NCBI GenBank assembly: GCA_002104905.1
Contig: MCFE01000097.1
Coordinates: forward strand, 108,650 to 172,649
Direction of reading: 5' to 3'
Length of the DNA stretch: 64,000 nt
DNA from: Basidiobolus meristosporus CBS 931.73
Lineage: Eukaryota; Basidiobolomycota; Basidiobolomycetes; Basidiobolales; Basidiobolaceae
In this document: positions 24,347 to 35,825 of the stretch, in pieces
Position numbering within the stretch: position 1 is the stretch's first letter
Layout: each line of letters starts with the position of its first letter
Translations under genes and position numbers: made by a program
The notes under the pieces: model-generated
Database searches by the model: none
Told to the model about the DNA's origin: nothing
What the model saw: the letters and a program-made list of their open reading frames with translations, nothing else

Positions 24347-27077
24347 TTAAAGAGACAGTGTGGCCCGTAAGTCAGATGGAAGGCCAGATACCAACACATC
24401 GGACTGCTTCTCCAACTTGTCCCTCTGCTTGTCTGTAAGGTGACATTTTCTCGAACCAACTGACTCGCCGGGATCCGCAGGGGACACTTCCTCGTCACCG
24501 ATTTTCTAAGGCGGACTCGTCAATACACACAATCGCGAGACGCGCAGCAGCGCTCTAGACAATCCACCACTTACCAGCTCCTCCTTCACTCGCAACAGCA
24601 AATCGACTAGCTCCACCTCGTGCTTACCGCTCATCCATTGATTCAAATCCGTATCACACAACACCTCTAAATATTTGCGCTGCAACTCCTTCTGAGCCTC
24701 AGTCGTTCGCCACTGAAGCCACGTGGCGAAATTACCGCACTTCAAAAACTGGCGATAAAAATCCAACCAGTCGGAGTTACCGAAGGTCGACTTGAACTGC
24801 ACCTGTGGACCTGATGTTTGGAGGTCAATAACAGGCTATCCCTAACAATGAACAGCCCACTCTACCATGTTCCTGGAGAGACTTCATGAAATCATCCTGT
24901 TTGAACGGCTTCAAGCGTGGTGGCTGCTTTGAAGAGGAGAGCGTACTACAGTGCTACAAGGTAAGTATGGCAAACAGCAGAAAAGGGATCAGGAAGTGCT
25001 ATTCACGCCATTACATGTGGACTGGGATCAGCGTGGTAAAGTAGCGATTGAAAGGAACCATGAACTTCTCGGTCAAATCAATGAAATACCGGCGAAGAGT
25101 GTTGTTCAGGATATGTGCTAATGGAAGCAGATCAATGAATACTGTGTTATGACAGAGTATAGGCTTCCAGTCACTTACGGGGACGAGCTCCCTTGGCGAC
25201 TGCTATTGCAATGCTCTTAATCAGTTTGTGATCTCTCGACACGACTCGCTTGCGCTTCGAAGTCAATCCCTGTGGTGGAAGAAAAGGTAAGCTAACGCCC
25301 AGTTAGGTATGTGAGCTTGCTCCACGGACCTGTGAGAACTCGAGCAAGGAGGGAGAATAGAATCGGCTGAGAAGCTGGGAGGACCTCTGCTGGCCTTTTT
25401 CGGTTTGCCCTTTCCTACGACAGATCGGGTTAGCGCTCCTGTTGGCTATACAGCTTGCACGCAGAACACGTACTTGTTTATTCGGGAGTGACCGATTCGG
25501 AGGTGATGCGGCCAATGCTCCAAAGCTCGATCAAAGAATGGGTTGGTGACTCCGAGAATGACGGCAGATGGAATCTGAACGAGAAAGTGGTCAACATCCG
25601 GTGGCTTTAGAAGTAGGCGGTGCGGAAAATACAAACTCGATTCTTGTTGACGTAGGTCTGAAAATCAGAGTCCTGAATAGTGAAGTATGGTCGAAAGTCC
25701 CCACAATACGGAACCTAATGCGATGGTGGGTGAGCAGTGGTCCTGTGGGTCATTGCTCAGGGCTACTTACTGGAGATATCATGTCGATCAATGCGGTCAC
25801 AGTTTCACTGCAAGTGGCCGGCGATTGCGACATCACAACTATGGGCTCACCTAGTAACACCAGCTCCCAGCAGAGCCACATGTCTCCAATGATTTCATGA
25901 AACTGATTATACAACGCTTCATTGACCACGGATGCAAGAATCTGTGGAGAGTATCGATGGTTGTGAGTAACACAGCCCAGGCTTCCCGATGCAACACATG
26001 CATACCTGATTCTCCGGATCCATGGTCTCCATGTTGAAAGAGCTACTTTCCAAGAGCTGAGGCTTGTGTATCAATGGGATCTCGGCGTGAACAACTGTTC
26101 CTAAAAACGGCAACTCCAGCGTCTGCCCAGGGACCGGGACTCCCCTATAACGTTATCCAAATTGTCAGCAGCTAACGAGAGAACTTGTAAGATTTGCCAT
26201 GAACTACCAGCTAGCAATGTTATGGCATGCAGCTTCTAGCATCGGCCTGCCTATATCGTACAATAGCGGACCTAGAAGCGCAATGATCCGGCTGAATAAT
26301 CCATAAAATGGATACACCGTAAGCAGAACAAGCGATTTCTATGATGCAATCACCCCCTTGATTAGACGTGGTACTTACAAAAGGAATCGATGCCCAAACC
26401 TGAAAATATCCCCTACGAAGCAGAGGATCCTTCTTCTGCCGGAAAAACACAAACCCATAGAGATATTCATGGCCTTCTACGTGGCTGTTGGTGAGTGCAA
26501 TCTTGGCAAAAATAACTTTGCTGATGTACCATTATGGAAACGCTCTTCTTGGAGGAGCTGGGATCTCATGCGGAAATGGAAAACGGTGTCACCGACACCA
26601 AATACATTCGTATCAGGGAAAGCAGAAAAGCAACTACCCGCGATAGAGATGATTAGGTCGGTTGAGAAGGTCGTCATTTTCGAAAGCTTACATGTTTTTG
26701 GAATCTGTCTCCGAAAGCTTCATAGGGGGGAATACGAAATCCATAGCTTTGGGTGGATAACACATGTTAAGAGAAGAAGCCAGTAATTTAGTATACAGTA
26801 TTTATGCACATGCGCTAAACATCGCATCGGAAATGCGTAGGTCAACCCAAATATGAAACGCACCCTGTCCTAGCTCCAGGTCAAAGTTGACCTGACAAAA
26901 GCCAATAATCCAATCTTGGAAGCGATCTAAAGCTAACTGCTCGACAACATCCCAGCTCACTCTGTTCGGCGAGGATAGGTAGGTAGAAGGCGATATATTG
27001 GGTGCAGGGATAGACGCTAGAGCCGGAACCGAATCGGCAGCGGTTTTGACGGGTAAGGATCTTGGCCTTGTGTCCAT
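24347..27077 (-). CDS. DENND6 (FAM116) family DENN-domain protein, 614 aa, 15 exons
   Basis: Fifteen small exons on the minus strand join without any frame break to 614 residues, close to the roughly 600 usual for this family: 26864-27077, 26692-26746, 26530-26633, 26379-26476, 26208-26338, 26006-26144, 25771-25941, 25637-25714, 25474-25574, 25330-25414, 25179-25269, 25015-25117, 24866-24945, 24575-24810, 24347-24505. Landmarks: [105 protein letters not shown] and the C-terminal [19 protein letters not shown]6 proteins are exchange factors for Rab GTPases (Rab14 in animals) in endosomal traffic. The Rab partner here is unknown. The short stretch before the first motif is Pro/Ser-rich. The start at 27077 is the first ATG in the exon. 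Confidence 0.92.
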
Positions 27078-28282
27078 CAAATGGATGTCTACTCCAGATA
27101 GGACTGGGTGGAAGGTGTTCAGATGGAGAAGAAAACTTGGTTGGAGGCTGAGTTCAACTTGCTTTCACAAATGGAGCCAGGGAAAAGGAGATAGTAAAGA
27201 GTAGGATGCACGGAATGTATTACTGTACAAGTTATAATTAAGGCGGTTTACGTGACTCTTAGATCACTACTCAGCACGATCCCAGCAAATCCAATCGGTA
27301 ATAACTGGAGATATTGGTTGATTAATTAATATACAAGGAAATGATCATTCTGCATCATGCTGATTCGTTTCAAACATGACGAGGGATGGGTGTGTTGGGC
27401 CAAAAATTTTGCCGCCAATCACTCAAGGCTCCGAATTTTGGATTTCTCTATGGGAGAGGCACTCAACAGCCATTCCAATTAAAATCTAGCTCCGATCAAT
27501 ATCGCTGCATATATCAAAAGCCTGAATCGATATTTTTCTGCAAGGCATAAATTGCTGGTGCTTCGTGATTAGGTTGATGATTCTATCCCTCCGAATGAGC
27601 GCTCATCTCTGCCACAACCAATTACCCCGCTGAGGAGAAATCATCACATCTGAGGGATCGGGTTCCATGAAGAATAGACTCATACCCCGTAGCATTAGCG
27701 ACTTAGGTCGCCTGAGAGGCGGAGGTCTTGCTGACTTCGAATGGCACATTCTGTTGGGCCACAGGGGTGAGTGGGCATCGTCTTCGTTGAGAGGCCACAT
27801 TCTGTGTGGTTTGCCGGCATCTGCTAAAACCGGCCGTAGTCGCCATTCGTTTGACTTTTGAAGTCTCCCCCACATGGTTACTCTTGCCATGTATGTACGC
27901 TTCCTGTGCACTTCACATTTAGAACACTAAACATCTTGAATAATCGCTATGACTGCCTTGGGGAGATCAATTAGGAAACCACCTGATAACCCAACCGGTG
28001 ACATATTCTAGGCCTGGATTACATTCAATTTAATCCCCATTCCCACACTAATTGTGCGTCAAATGAAGTGTCAACCTCAGCTAATGCGTATGCACTCTAT
28101 CATGGCAACATGAATCTGCCTCATTGCCCAAAAAGGCTTGAACATAGATGTTTAGCTACACTAAGCAAAAGGAGTATGGCTTGGGCAAAAAGTAAGAAAT
28201 ACGTGTCAGTGGGTGGTAATGTGGTAACGAAAGATTGATTTATGGAACTCGAAAGTTCATTGGAAAAGCGGATATCTGCTAA
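27078..28282. other. 1.2-kb intergenic region, no convincing gene
   Basis: A 102-codon minus-strand frame at 27603-27911 is open, Pro/Arg-rich and unrecognised. I did not call it. The rest is AT-rich and should contain the DENND6 promoter. Confidence 0.45.
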
Positions 28283-28879
28283 TCAGAATGCCATATCATC
28301 TGTACCACCGTACACCGCTGTGGGATTGTTCAGAAGATCGTTGAGTTTGCAACGCAATTCCTCATCCTGCTCGCTAGATTTATCTTGCATCCAGAAGAAC
28401 ATACGCAGGGTTGATGACTTGAACTTGAGTACGTAAACACGCCCATCAGACTCGTCCACCTTTAGGAATTCTGCCTCATCAGGGAAGATAATTAAATCCT
28501 ATTCAAGAGTTAGGGTAGGCTGACCGGAGTTTAGCTGAGCCAGCACTTACGTCTTCTACGGTATTAGTTTTGCGATCTTTCCAATAGAAATGCATCAGTG
28601 AATCTTCCCCCTGTTCAGAAATGGTTAGTTGAAGCACAAAGCCTCAATTCTGTGCGTAACTACCTGTTTCAGGTACAAGAGCCTATTGTTTAAGGAAAAG
28701 ATGCTAGGTTAGTTCTCAAGGAAAAGAAACTGTGGTATGTACTTGAAAGTGGGACTCTACCCCTTTCTTGTGTCGGGCTTAACGAGGTTGGTATCTCCCT
28801 CTCTTAGGCATTTTCCTGCCTTGAATTCGACGAGGTTTCTGTTGTGTTGCATAGGCTGTGGAAATAGAGAGGTGGCCAT
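28283..28879 (-). CDS. RPN13: RPN13/ADRM1 proteasomal ubiquitin receptor, Pru domain only, 137 aa
   Basis: Four exons (28761-28879, 28664-28682, 28551-28610, 28283-28498) join to 137 residues; the second exon is only 19 bases. The whole protein is a Pru (pleckstrin-like receptor for ubiquitin) domain: NLVEFKAGKC, DTRKGLLYLKQGEDSLMHFY, WKDRKTNTVEDDLIIFPDEA, VYVLKFKS, RMFFWMQDKSSEQDEELRCK, LNDLLNNP. The Pru domain docks on RPN2 in the 19S lid and binds ubiquitin. The C-terminal DEUBAD domain that recruits UCH37 in animals is absent, as in budding yeast Rpn13. It is divergent from BUD13 with a shared 422-bp promoter region. Confidence 0.93.
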
Positions 28880-29301
28880 GTTGAAGAATTGAAGGTATGC
28901 TTTGTAAAGAATGCAAACTCTGCTGTTAGATTTACACTGTGAACTATCAAACCATGCGGATAATTTTCAAAATACTATTATAAAAACCTACGTAATCTAC
29001 ACATTAATCTAACCAGCAACCCTCCACGTGACTCTCAAGCATGCCTTTGAATAAGCAACCGAACCACCATTGTATGATGGGTCTGCTACTAGGCACTGTA
29101 TGTAGAAACCAATTGATTTTCACCATTTTATTCATAGTTATGCTGTGGATGGACGCTGACATGGAAAGAATCGGTGTCGATTGAGGGTGGAACAGAGAAA
29201 TTTTTCCAATCATTCTAGTGAGATGATCTTATTTAGAAGGGAAATCAAACCAAGTGGATTATATTTTCATTTTAGAAGCTGCACAATCCACTTGTACCAG
29301 C
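28880..29301. other. Shared divergent promoter of RPN13 and BUD13
   Basis: This 422-base interval separates two divergently transcribed core genes (proteasome and splicing). It is AT-rich with no gene-like frame. No specific operator was recognised. Confidence 0.5.
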
Positions 29302-30811
29302 ATGTCGTCAAATAGAGACTATATCTTACAGAAGTATCTGTCACCTGGAACAGCCGACGAGACAAAGAAGAAGAAGAAAAAGCCTAAGAGCTCGAAATCA
29401 ATTATTCGACAGGCCAATCTGTGTATAGTAGATGAGGACGATCTTGGAGGTTGGCCTACTCAAGGCTCACACAAACCCACCACCACAGGTAGATTGCGGC
29501 GATTTGGATTTGATTTTGCTGGTACCTTGAGCTTGACTCGAGGATACCCCTGGTTGCATCGGGAGAAAGGTAGTAACTGATTTATCTATTAGATCTCGAC
29601 GTTCCAGCCCCCAAAAAGCCCACATTTAAAAATTCTTCGGAAAGCGGATGGCAAACAATTCGGGAGGCGGAATTGCCGGTGGAAGAGGACGAGCTGCCAG
29701 TCATTGTTCCTGGAGGTAGGTCTATATTGTGATATGATATAAAATGCACCAGTAGTTGACCTTCTTTCAGAGTATACCGAGGCAGACTTGCGGGCGTCGT
29801 TAAAGAGCAAATCCCCTCAGGAGGATGGCCCCATGGCAGCAAGTAAGAATAACCCCAGTTGCACTTTTCTTTTCGCTCGCACGATCCTTACAACTGTTGA
29901 AATGTCTCAGGCACCCAGCAGGATTTGACCGAGCGTAAACGCAGATCAGTAACCCCACCACCATCAACTAAGCGAAGGATTTCTCCGTCTCCCGAGATCC
30001 CGTCGATTAGCGATGGACCCAAAATGTCCAATGGTGCCTCAGTTGGCTTGCAAAGCGCCGAGTCTTTAAAAGCAGACCTGGATCGTAGACAGCTCGAAAT
30101 CCATAAAGCATTCAATCAGATGGATCCTTCGGTGAGCGGACAGCATGCAGAAACGGTCTATCGTGATAAATCAGGCAAGAAGATCAGCTTGTCCGCCCAA
30201 CGAGCTGAGCTTGCTAACCAAAGGAGAAAGGAGGAGGAGGAGCAAGCGAAGCTGATGGAGTGGGGCAAAGGTCTCGTTCAGCGACAAGAGGCTATTGTGA
30301 AGCGAAATCAAGAAGAGATGGAAAAGAACAAACCACTGGCGAGGTATTGTGAATGCGCCTTCTATGTGTGTTCACAGCAACATCTAATCACATCAACCAA
30401 CACAGATACAAGGACGATGTCGAGCTTAACGAAGAGCTCCGGAGCAAAGACAGATGGAATGATCCTGCTGCTGGCTTCCTAACTGTAAATCTATATATCT
30501 AATTAGCATCGCCCAGTCTCCGGTATCTAATAATTTCCTTACAGAAATCCAAAAAGTCAAAAACGAAATGGCCAGTATACCAGGGCCCGCCCGCTCCGCC
30601 GAATCGCTTCGGGATTCCACCTGGCTATCGCTGGGATGGCGTAGGTTCGTTATACACACCACCTTCTATACCAGCACACCGTTCATTAAATTGTTTGTCG
30701 CACTCTCCCCTAGATCGATCCAATGGCTTCGAAAAAGAGTTCTTCCAGCGTAAATACAGCAAGAATTCGATGGCTGAGGAGGCATACAAATGGAGCACCG
30801 AAGACATGTAG
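29302..30811 (+). CDS. BUD13: BUD13, RES-complex pre-mRNA splicing factor, 363 aa
   Basis: Seven exons (29302-29488, 29593-29715, 29771-29842, 29911-30343, 30406-30484, 30545-30644, 30714-30811) give 363 residues. Landmarks: N-terminal ILQKYLSPG and a poly-Lys run, the conserved [11 protein letters not shown], a charged helix ([20 protein letters not shown]), then the C-terminal signature [32 protein letters not shown] and [13 protein letters not shown]13 (Cwc26) forms the RES complex with Pml1 and Snu17 and promotes spliceosome activation in the nucleus. An in-frame upstream ATG at 29254 exists, but 29302 is the better match to the family N-terminus. The 3' end converges with eIF3d 276 bases away. 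Confidence 0.95.
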
Positions 30812-31086
30812 CTCCCCTTACCTTGTACATGATTTTTATCGGAAGTATCTCAGTGGAGGTTGCAACCCTTATGGCACTTGAATAAACAGGCCTACGTTAG
30901 TTGAAATGATATGGCATAATTGCTTCACGTGGATTCGAGGTTTCTGTCATGCATCGTAGTGGAATTATGCCTTGGGCATTTATTTTTGGGAATTGATATT
31001 GGAATGCGCAACATTTGACAACATGAGGAGAATATAACAGTAGAGTAGAGGAATTTGGAAAGCTCACGGCGGTCAGCGCCGACACT

Positions 31087-32824
31087 TTAATTGGCAGCAT
31101 CTTCTTTGGTATCATCACCTTCAAAAGTATCCTTGGGGACAGAGTACAATCTGAGAACAGCTCTGTTAGGATCCTTGACCAAGACGAATTTCCCTTCAGG
31201 CAAACCAAGGAAAATGTCGACCATAGCCTTCAAAATACCCCAAGCATTCTGTAGGCTCAAGTTCATCTGGGCAGCAAATTCGGCTGGCTTGAACACTTGA
31301 GTGCCTAAGATGACGTGGCGGTTGTTCTCCTTAGGGTGGGAACGGCTGACATAACCAAGCTTCAATTGGTCACATCCAGCAAGAACAGCCTGCAATGCCC
31401 AGCGGGCAAGCTTAGAACCATTGTTCTTCATCTCGGTGGCGACAATAGCACCACGCTGAGTATCAAGCTTCTGGCGCCAGTCCAAAGCACCACCAGAACC
31501 AGGTGCACGAGGATCGAACTCGTTCAAAGCCTTGATTGTAAGGAAGGACTCGGTGTTCCCGGTCTTGACCACACCATCGACTTCGGTACGGATAACAACG
31601 TAGAGAGGATCTTCCTCGTTGCCCAAGTTGAAGCGGCGATAACGGTAACCAGCAGATGCCAAGGGCTCAGTATCTTCCTCGGCATTGTAGAAGGGATTGG
31701 GGTTTTCGAAATCATACACTTGCTCCTCGTCCAAGACTTGGGTGCTGAAGTTGTTGTTGATCTCGGTAGCTTCGGTGGACAGTGCGTCAGGGTTGTTGAT
31801 ATCAGTACCTTCAAGAGGTGGCTCGGCAGCGTTCTCATTGACTGATAGGTAGTCGAACACGCCACCATCACGCTTGTCAAAGATCAAATCATCCCCTTCG
31901 CGAATAATAACGATGTCCCATGGGTAAGCAGATCTAGGTGCACTCATCAACAATGCAAGAATGTTGTCAGTGGCATAAACAGTTCCCTCGTTTTTGCTAA
32001 TAAGGTTTTGGATAACCGGGTCCTCGCTAGTGGTGACATTATAGCGAGTACGGGGAAGATCTTGCAAAGGCTTCTCGAGCTTGGAGACGATACGGTCGTA
32101 TGATTTCTCATAGTGGTAAAGTCTACCATAGGATGCGATATCCTCGGGTTGACGGACGTCATAAGCCAACTTAGCGAGACGATGAAGCTCAAACTCTTCC
32201 AAAACCTTCCACTCAGGGCCAACAGTGACGGAAGCATCTCTAGTGCGCTGGGGCTTCTTTTGATAGCCGGAACGGTTGTATCCACCACGGTTGTTGGTGG
32301 GGCGGCCGGTTTTTTGGTTTTGGTTCTGACCTTGGTTTCTGCCAGTACGCTGAAAAACCGCCAAAATAAGTACAAGGAGCATAAGGGGGTGTTGATAAGA
32401 ACAATTACCTTGGCAGCAGTGTTACCACGGGAGGAGGCCTTCTTCTGGGCAGCAGTACGGTTGTCAACAACTGAGAAGCTGGATTCATCTTCGGTGTGTT
32501 GATACACGAAGGCGTTCGCAGCGTTGCTTCCGTAACCTTGGTAGCTTTCTGAAATTGAAGAGCCGTTAGGGAAATCCCAGATATATTCGTTGTGTGTTAA
32601 ATACCTTTGTAGTTTCTGTAACCTTGGCGGGCTCTACCTCCAACATCTTTGTTATCTTTGGCATCAGGAGCAGACCAGTCGGCAATTCTGCCTAATTTGT
32701 CGCCTTTGCTATATGGGGCATAGGGAATGTCTTTGTATTGCTCAGGAAGGTGGGTTGCCGAGGGACCCCAACCGCTCTCGTTGTCATCAATGGAAGATAA
32801 AACAAAGTTTGCACGTGCAGCCAT
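31087..32824 (-). CDS. Eukaryotic translation initiation factor 3 subunit D, 540 aa
   Basis: Three exons (32605-32824, 32409-32548, 31087-32349) join to 540 residues, the usual eIF3d length. The N-terminus has the conserved GWGPSATHLPEQYKDIPYAP and FSVVDNRTAAQKK; a Gln/Asn/Gly/Arg linker follows. The cap-binding-fold core includes WKVLEEFELHRLAKL, TDNILALLMSAPRSAYPWD, DWRQKLDTQRGAIVATEMKN, KLARWALQAVLAGCDQLKLG and SRSHPKENNRHVILGTQVFK. The acidic tail ends DTKEDAAN. eIF3d binds eIF3e in the cytoplasmic eIF3 complex and can bind the mRNA cap. The gene is divergent from the PPR gene. Confidence 0.96.
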
Positions 32825-33494
32825 ATTGTCAGGTAAAGTGCAAAGAACCTCTAGCGAAGGATTTACCAATATTCAAACGAAACAATTTGCACTGGACCCG
32901 ACCTATCGATGGAGTCCAATGGCAGTAAAAAAAAACGATGAAATTGAAAAAAAAATTGAATAGCGACTCAATGCTTCTCAAAATCGATATTAATGCTAAA
33001 CTCAATATTATTTATCGTTGGTAAACGTAAATAATCACACATTGAACAAGGCAATGTGAAGTATTAATGTAAATCTCTGCTGCCAGCATAGCTTATTACG
33101 GACTACATAGTCGTCAAAAATGTATTTCACTAGTGTTGAAGTGTCGGTCGGATCAATGTCTATGAAGTATGGCAGTATGCAAGGCTTGTTTAAACTTGAG
33201 CATCACTAATGTAAATGGCAGGATAATTTTGAGCGCGATACTTCGCAAGTCAAAATTGGATGGAATGAGCCAATGGTAATACAACTTGGTTAGGGTTAAG
33301 CCGAATCCAATACCCAAACTAATCTTGCCAGTCTCTGGAAGTAACATATGGAGAAAATTTTTTGATACTTGTCAAACCTCAAACACATTTCCCCGTATAT
33401 ATTGACTATCTAGTGGGCTGAATTACTTGCCTACGAAAGCCTTACTTAGAATTCCTCACTACCATTATTAGCCACCACATAATACGACTTTCCA
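32825..33494. other. Divergent intergenic region between eIF3d and the PPR gene
   Basis: This is 670 bases of promoter and leader sequence. It has an A9-like tract near 32925-32955 and no gene-like frame. Confidence 0.5.
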
Positions 33495-35498
33495 ATGAGC
33501 ACCTGTCCAAACCTCATATTTTCAACTTGCCACCGTTATAGAAATATCTCATTTAAACCGTCAAGCACCAAAAACTTTTCGTCCTACGTACAAAGAAAGT
33601 GGTACCCCTCGCTAAGCAAGACGAGCATTTTGAAAAGAGAAATCCTCTCTACAAAGCATCCCCCCAAAGTTACGATAAGTCGCCCGTTTTTTGTATTTTC
33701 CAGGCGGTATAATACATCCGATCATTTTTCCGACAAAACAACACACTTCCAACAAGAGGATACAAACACCCGGAATGAAGCTAAGGGCACTTTTCATAAG
33801 AAGAGGCTGTCCAACACAGCTCGGGCGGAAATGGTAGAGATTGTTAGGGCTTTTGAGGTGAAGCAACTCAAACGCGCCTTGGAGACCGGTGACTTCGACT
33901 TGGCCTGGAAGCAATTCAGAAATTTGAAAGAAGATTCCCAAGAGTTATTTACCACAGATTGCTTCGTCAAATTTTTGGTATTGTTGGAGAAAAAGGGAAA
34001 TTCCAGTGGGAAATTCCAACGGTTCAACGAAGTCCTCAAGTTCTACAAGAGCAGTAAGATAGAGCTGTCCACCCCGTATGAATACGGAGTTCTGATAAGA
34101 CTATATGGGAAATACCGCCATTTCCAACAGGCCAAAGAGACTTTTTTGGAGATGCTTCAGAAAGGAATAGTAGCCAATGCACAAGTATATAACGACCTGC
34201 TTGCTGCACTAGGAAGATCCAGTATTGAAGAGGGCTTCGAAGTATTTGAGACAATGAAAGACGGTGGGGTTGCTCCAAACGTTGAAACTATAAATTTGCT
34301 GCTCAGGTTTTCCAAGGATTCTGCTGACCTTAAGATGCTGGAAAAAGCATTCAAGGAGATCGCAAAGCATAGCTTGGAGGCCGATGTAAAAACATACACC
34401 ATTATGATAGACGCATACGCTAAAGCTGAGCGTATGTCACACGCGATGGAGCTGTACAGCCTGATGCTTTCCAAAGGAATCTCGCCTAATGTCGTCACTT
34501 ACAGCTCCTTGATCAACGGTCACCTGAAGCGGGGGAATGCTAGACAGGCGATGGACTTATATTATGACATGATCGCCAAGAAAATACCCCCCACTATATA
34601 TACCTACAACACACTAATTAATCACCATGTCAAGCAGGCTCGCATGGATTTGGCGATGATCCTTTACAACGATATCCGGGCCAACGATTTGTCCATCGAC
34701 GTGGTGACCTATAATATCCTGATCAATGGGCACATTCGAAATAGAGACATGGACCAAGCGCTGAGCCTGTTCTTGGATATGTTCGAGAAAAACATCAATC
34801 CCAATCTCGTTACTTATTCCACAGTCATCAATGGTCTATGTAAAACATCGAACCTGGACTTTGCGCTCAAAGTTTATGCAGATATGAAGGCTCGCAAAAT
34901 CACTCCGAACATTGTTACCTATACCACCTTGCTCAATGGCCTAGTCCGCGAGCGTAGCATGAGCCAAGCGCTAAAGCTTTACGAGGAGATGGTTAGGAAA
35001 CACCATATCCCCAACGCTGTTACCTATAATACTCTCATCCACGGGTACCTCAAGAACTCTGATCTTCCAAATGCAGTCAAAATCCTTTCGGAGATGACCC
35101 AGTACGGTGTTGCTCCCACTGTAGTAACATACACCACTATAATCAGCGAGTTTGTCAGTAGACAGGATATTCCGTCGGCATTGAAGTATTACCATGAAAT
35201 GCAAGACCATGGGATTGAGCCAAACGTATGGACCTATACCACACTTATCAATGGGTACATACGAGAATCGAATCTCAAGAGCGCCGTGGCCTTGTTCCAA
35301 GAGATGCAAGCACGCAAGGTTCCTGCAAATGTGGTTACTTACACCTCCCTGATGAATGGATACATCAAGAATCAAGAGCTTGATGAGGCCATGGAGCTCT
35401 ACGCTGACATGATTTCCAAGAACATTCATCCGAACGCCAAGACACTGAGTACTCTGATTGAAGGTCATAAGATGAAAAGTAAAATACTGGGCGTTTGA
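33495..35498 (+). CDS. P-class pentatricopeptide repeat protein, probably mitochondrial, 667 aa
   Basis: One uninterrupted exon. The first about 100 residues are basic and Ser/Thr-rich (FSTCHRYRNISFKPSSTKNF), a likely mitochondrial presequence. From about residue 180 to 660 lies an array of about a dozen 35-residue PPR units of the P class, for example VVTYSSLINGHLKRGNARQA, NIVTYTTLLNGLVRERSMSQ and NVVTYTSLMNGYIKNQELDE. The units are unusually regular for a fungus: the TYxxLINGxxK core is nearly canonical in the second half. PPR arrays bind single-stranded RNA one base per repeat, so it should be an organellar RNA processing, stability or translation factor. The 5th and 35th residues of each repeat (mostly N/T/S with N/D) would allow target prediction. 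No catalytic domain follows the array. Confidence 0.92.
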   Translation: MSTCPNLIFSTCHRYRNISFKPSSTKNFSSYVQRKWYPSLSKTSILKREILSTKHPPKVTISRPFFVFSRRYNTSDHFSDKTTHFQQEDTNTRNEAKGTFHKKRLSNTARAEMVEIVRAFEVKQLKRALETGDFDLAWKQFRNLKEDSQELFTTDCFVKFLVLLEKKGNSSGKFQRFNEVLKFYKSSKIELSTPYEYGVLIRLYGKYRHFQQAKETFLEMLQKGIVANAQVYNDLLAALGRSSIEEGFEVFETMKDGGVAPNVETINLLLRFSKDSADLKMLEKAFKEIAKHSLEADVKTYTIMIDAYAKAERMSHAMELYSLMLSKGISPNVVTYSSLINGHLKRGNARQAMDLYYDMIAKKIPPTIYTYNTLINHHVKQARMDLAMILYNDIRANDLSIDVVTYNILINGHIRNRDMDQALSLFLDMFEKNINPNLVTYSTVINGLCKTSNLDFALKVYADMKARKITPNIVTYTTLLNGLVRERSMSQALKLYEEMVRKHHIPNAVTYNTLIHGYLKNSDLPNAVKILSEMTQYGVAPTVVTYTTIISEFVSRQDIPSALKYYHEMQDHGIEPNVWTYTTLINGYIRESNLKSAVALFQEMQARKVPANVVTYTSLMNGYIKNQELDEAMELYADMISKNIHPNAKTLSTLIEGHKMKSKILGV

Positions 35499-35825
35499 AA
35501 GATTCCAAGACTATGCATACACCATTTCTGCAATTTACCCTCTAGACTCGCATTGAACATGTATATATTCTCCACCACCATTTCGAATTCTTCAGTATTT
35601 ATCACAATCATGATTTCCCCTTAGATTTCAAAACAACAGCCTCGTTTAGGGGAGTTGCTTGCTCTTCTAAATCATGCTGCTGACATTAAACCTGGGGCCG
35701 TACTAATCACAATACGTCGTTCCTTAACTTCTCTGGATATTATGTGCCACATTAATCATTTGAGCCAATCTCCTAGATGACCGAGATTTTGGGCGTATTG
35801 TTTAGCAAATCCGCAGTCGCTTTCA
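35499..35825. other. Intergenic, no gene seen
   Basis: This 327-base gap lies between two plus-strand genes. It holds the terminator region of the PPR gene and the promoter of the SNF2-RING gene. Confidence 0.5.

Noticed and set aside
27603-27911. A 102-codon Pro/Arg-rich minus-strand frame
   Set aside because: An open frame also exists on the opposite strand, and no domain or splice partner was found.
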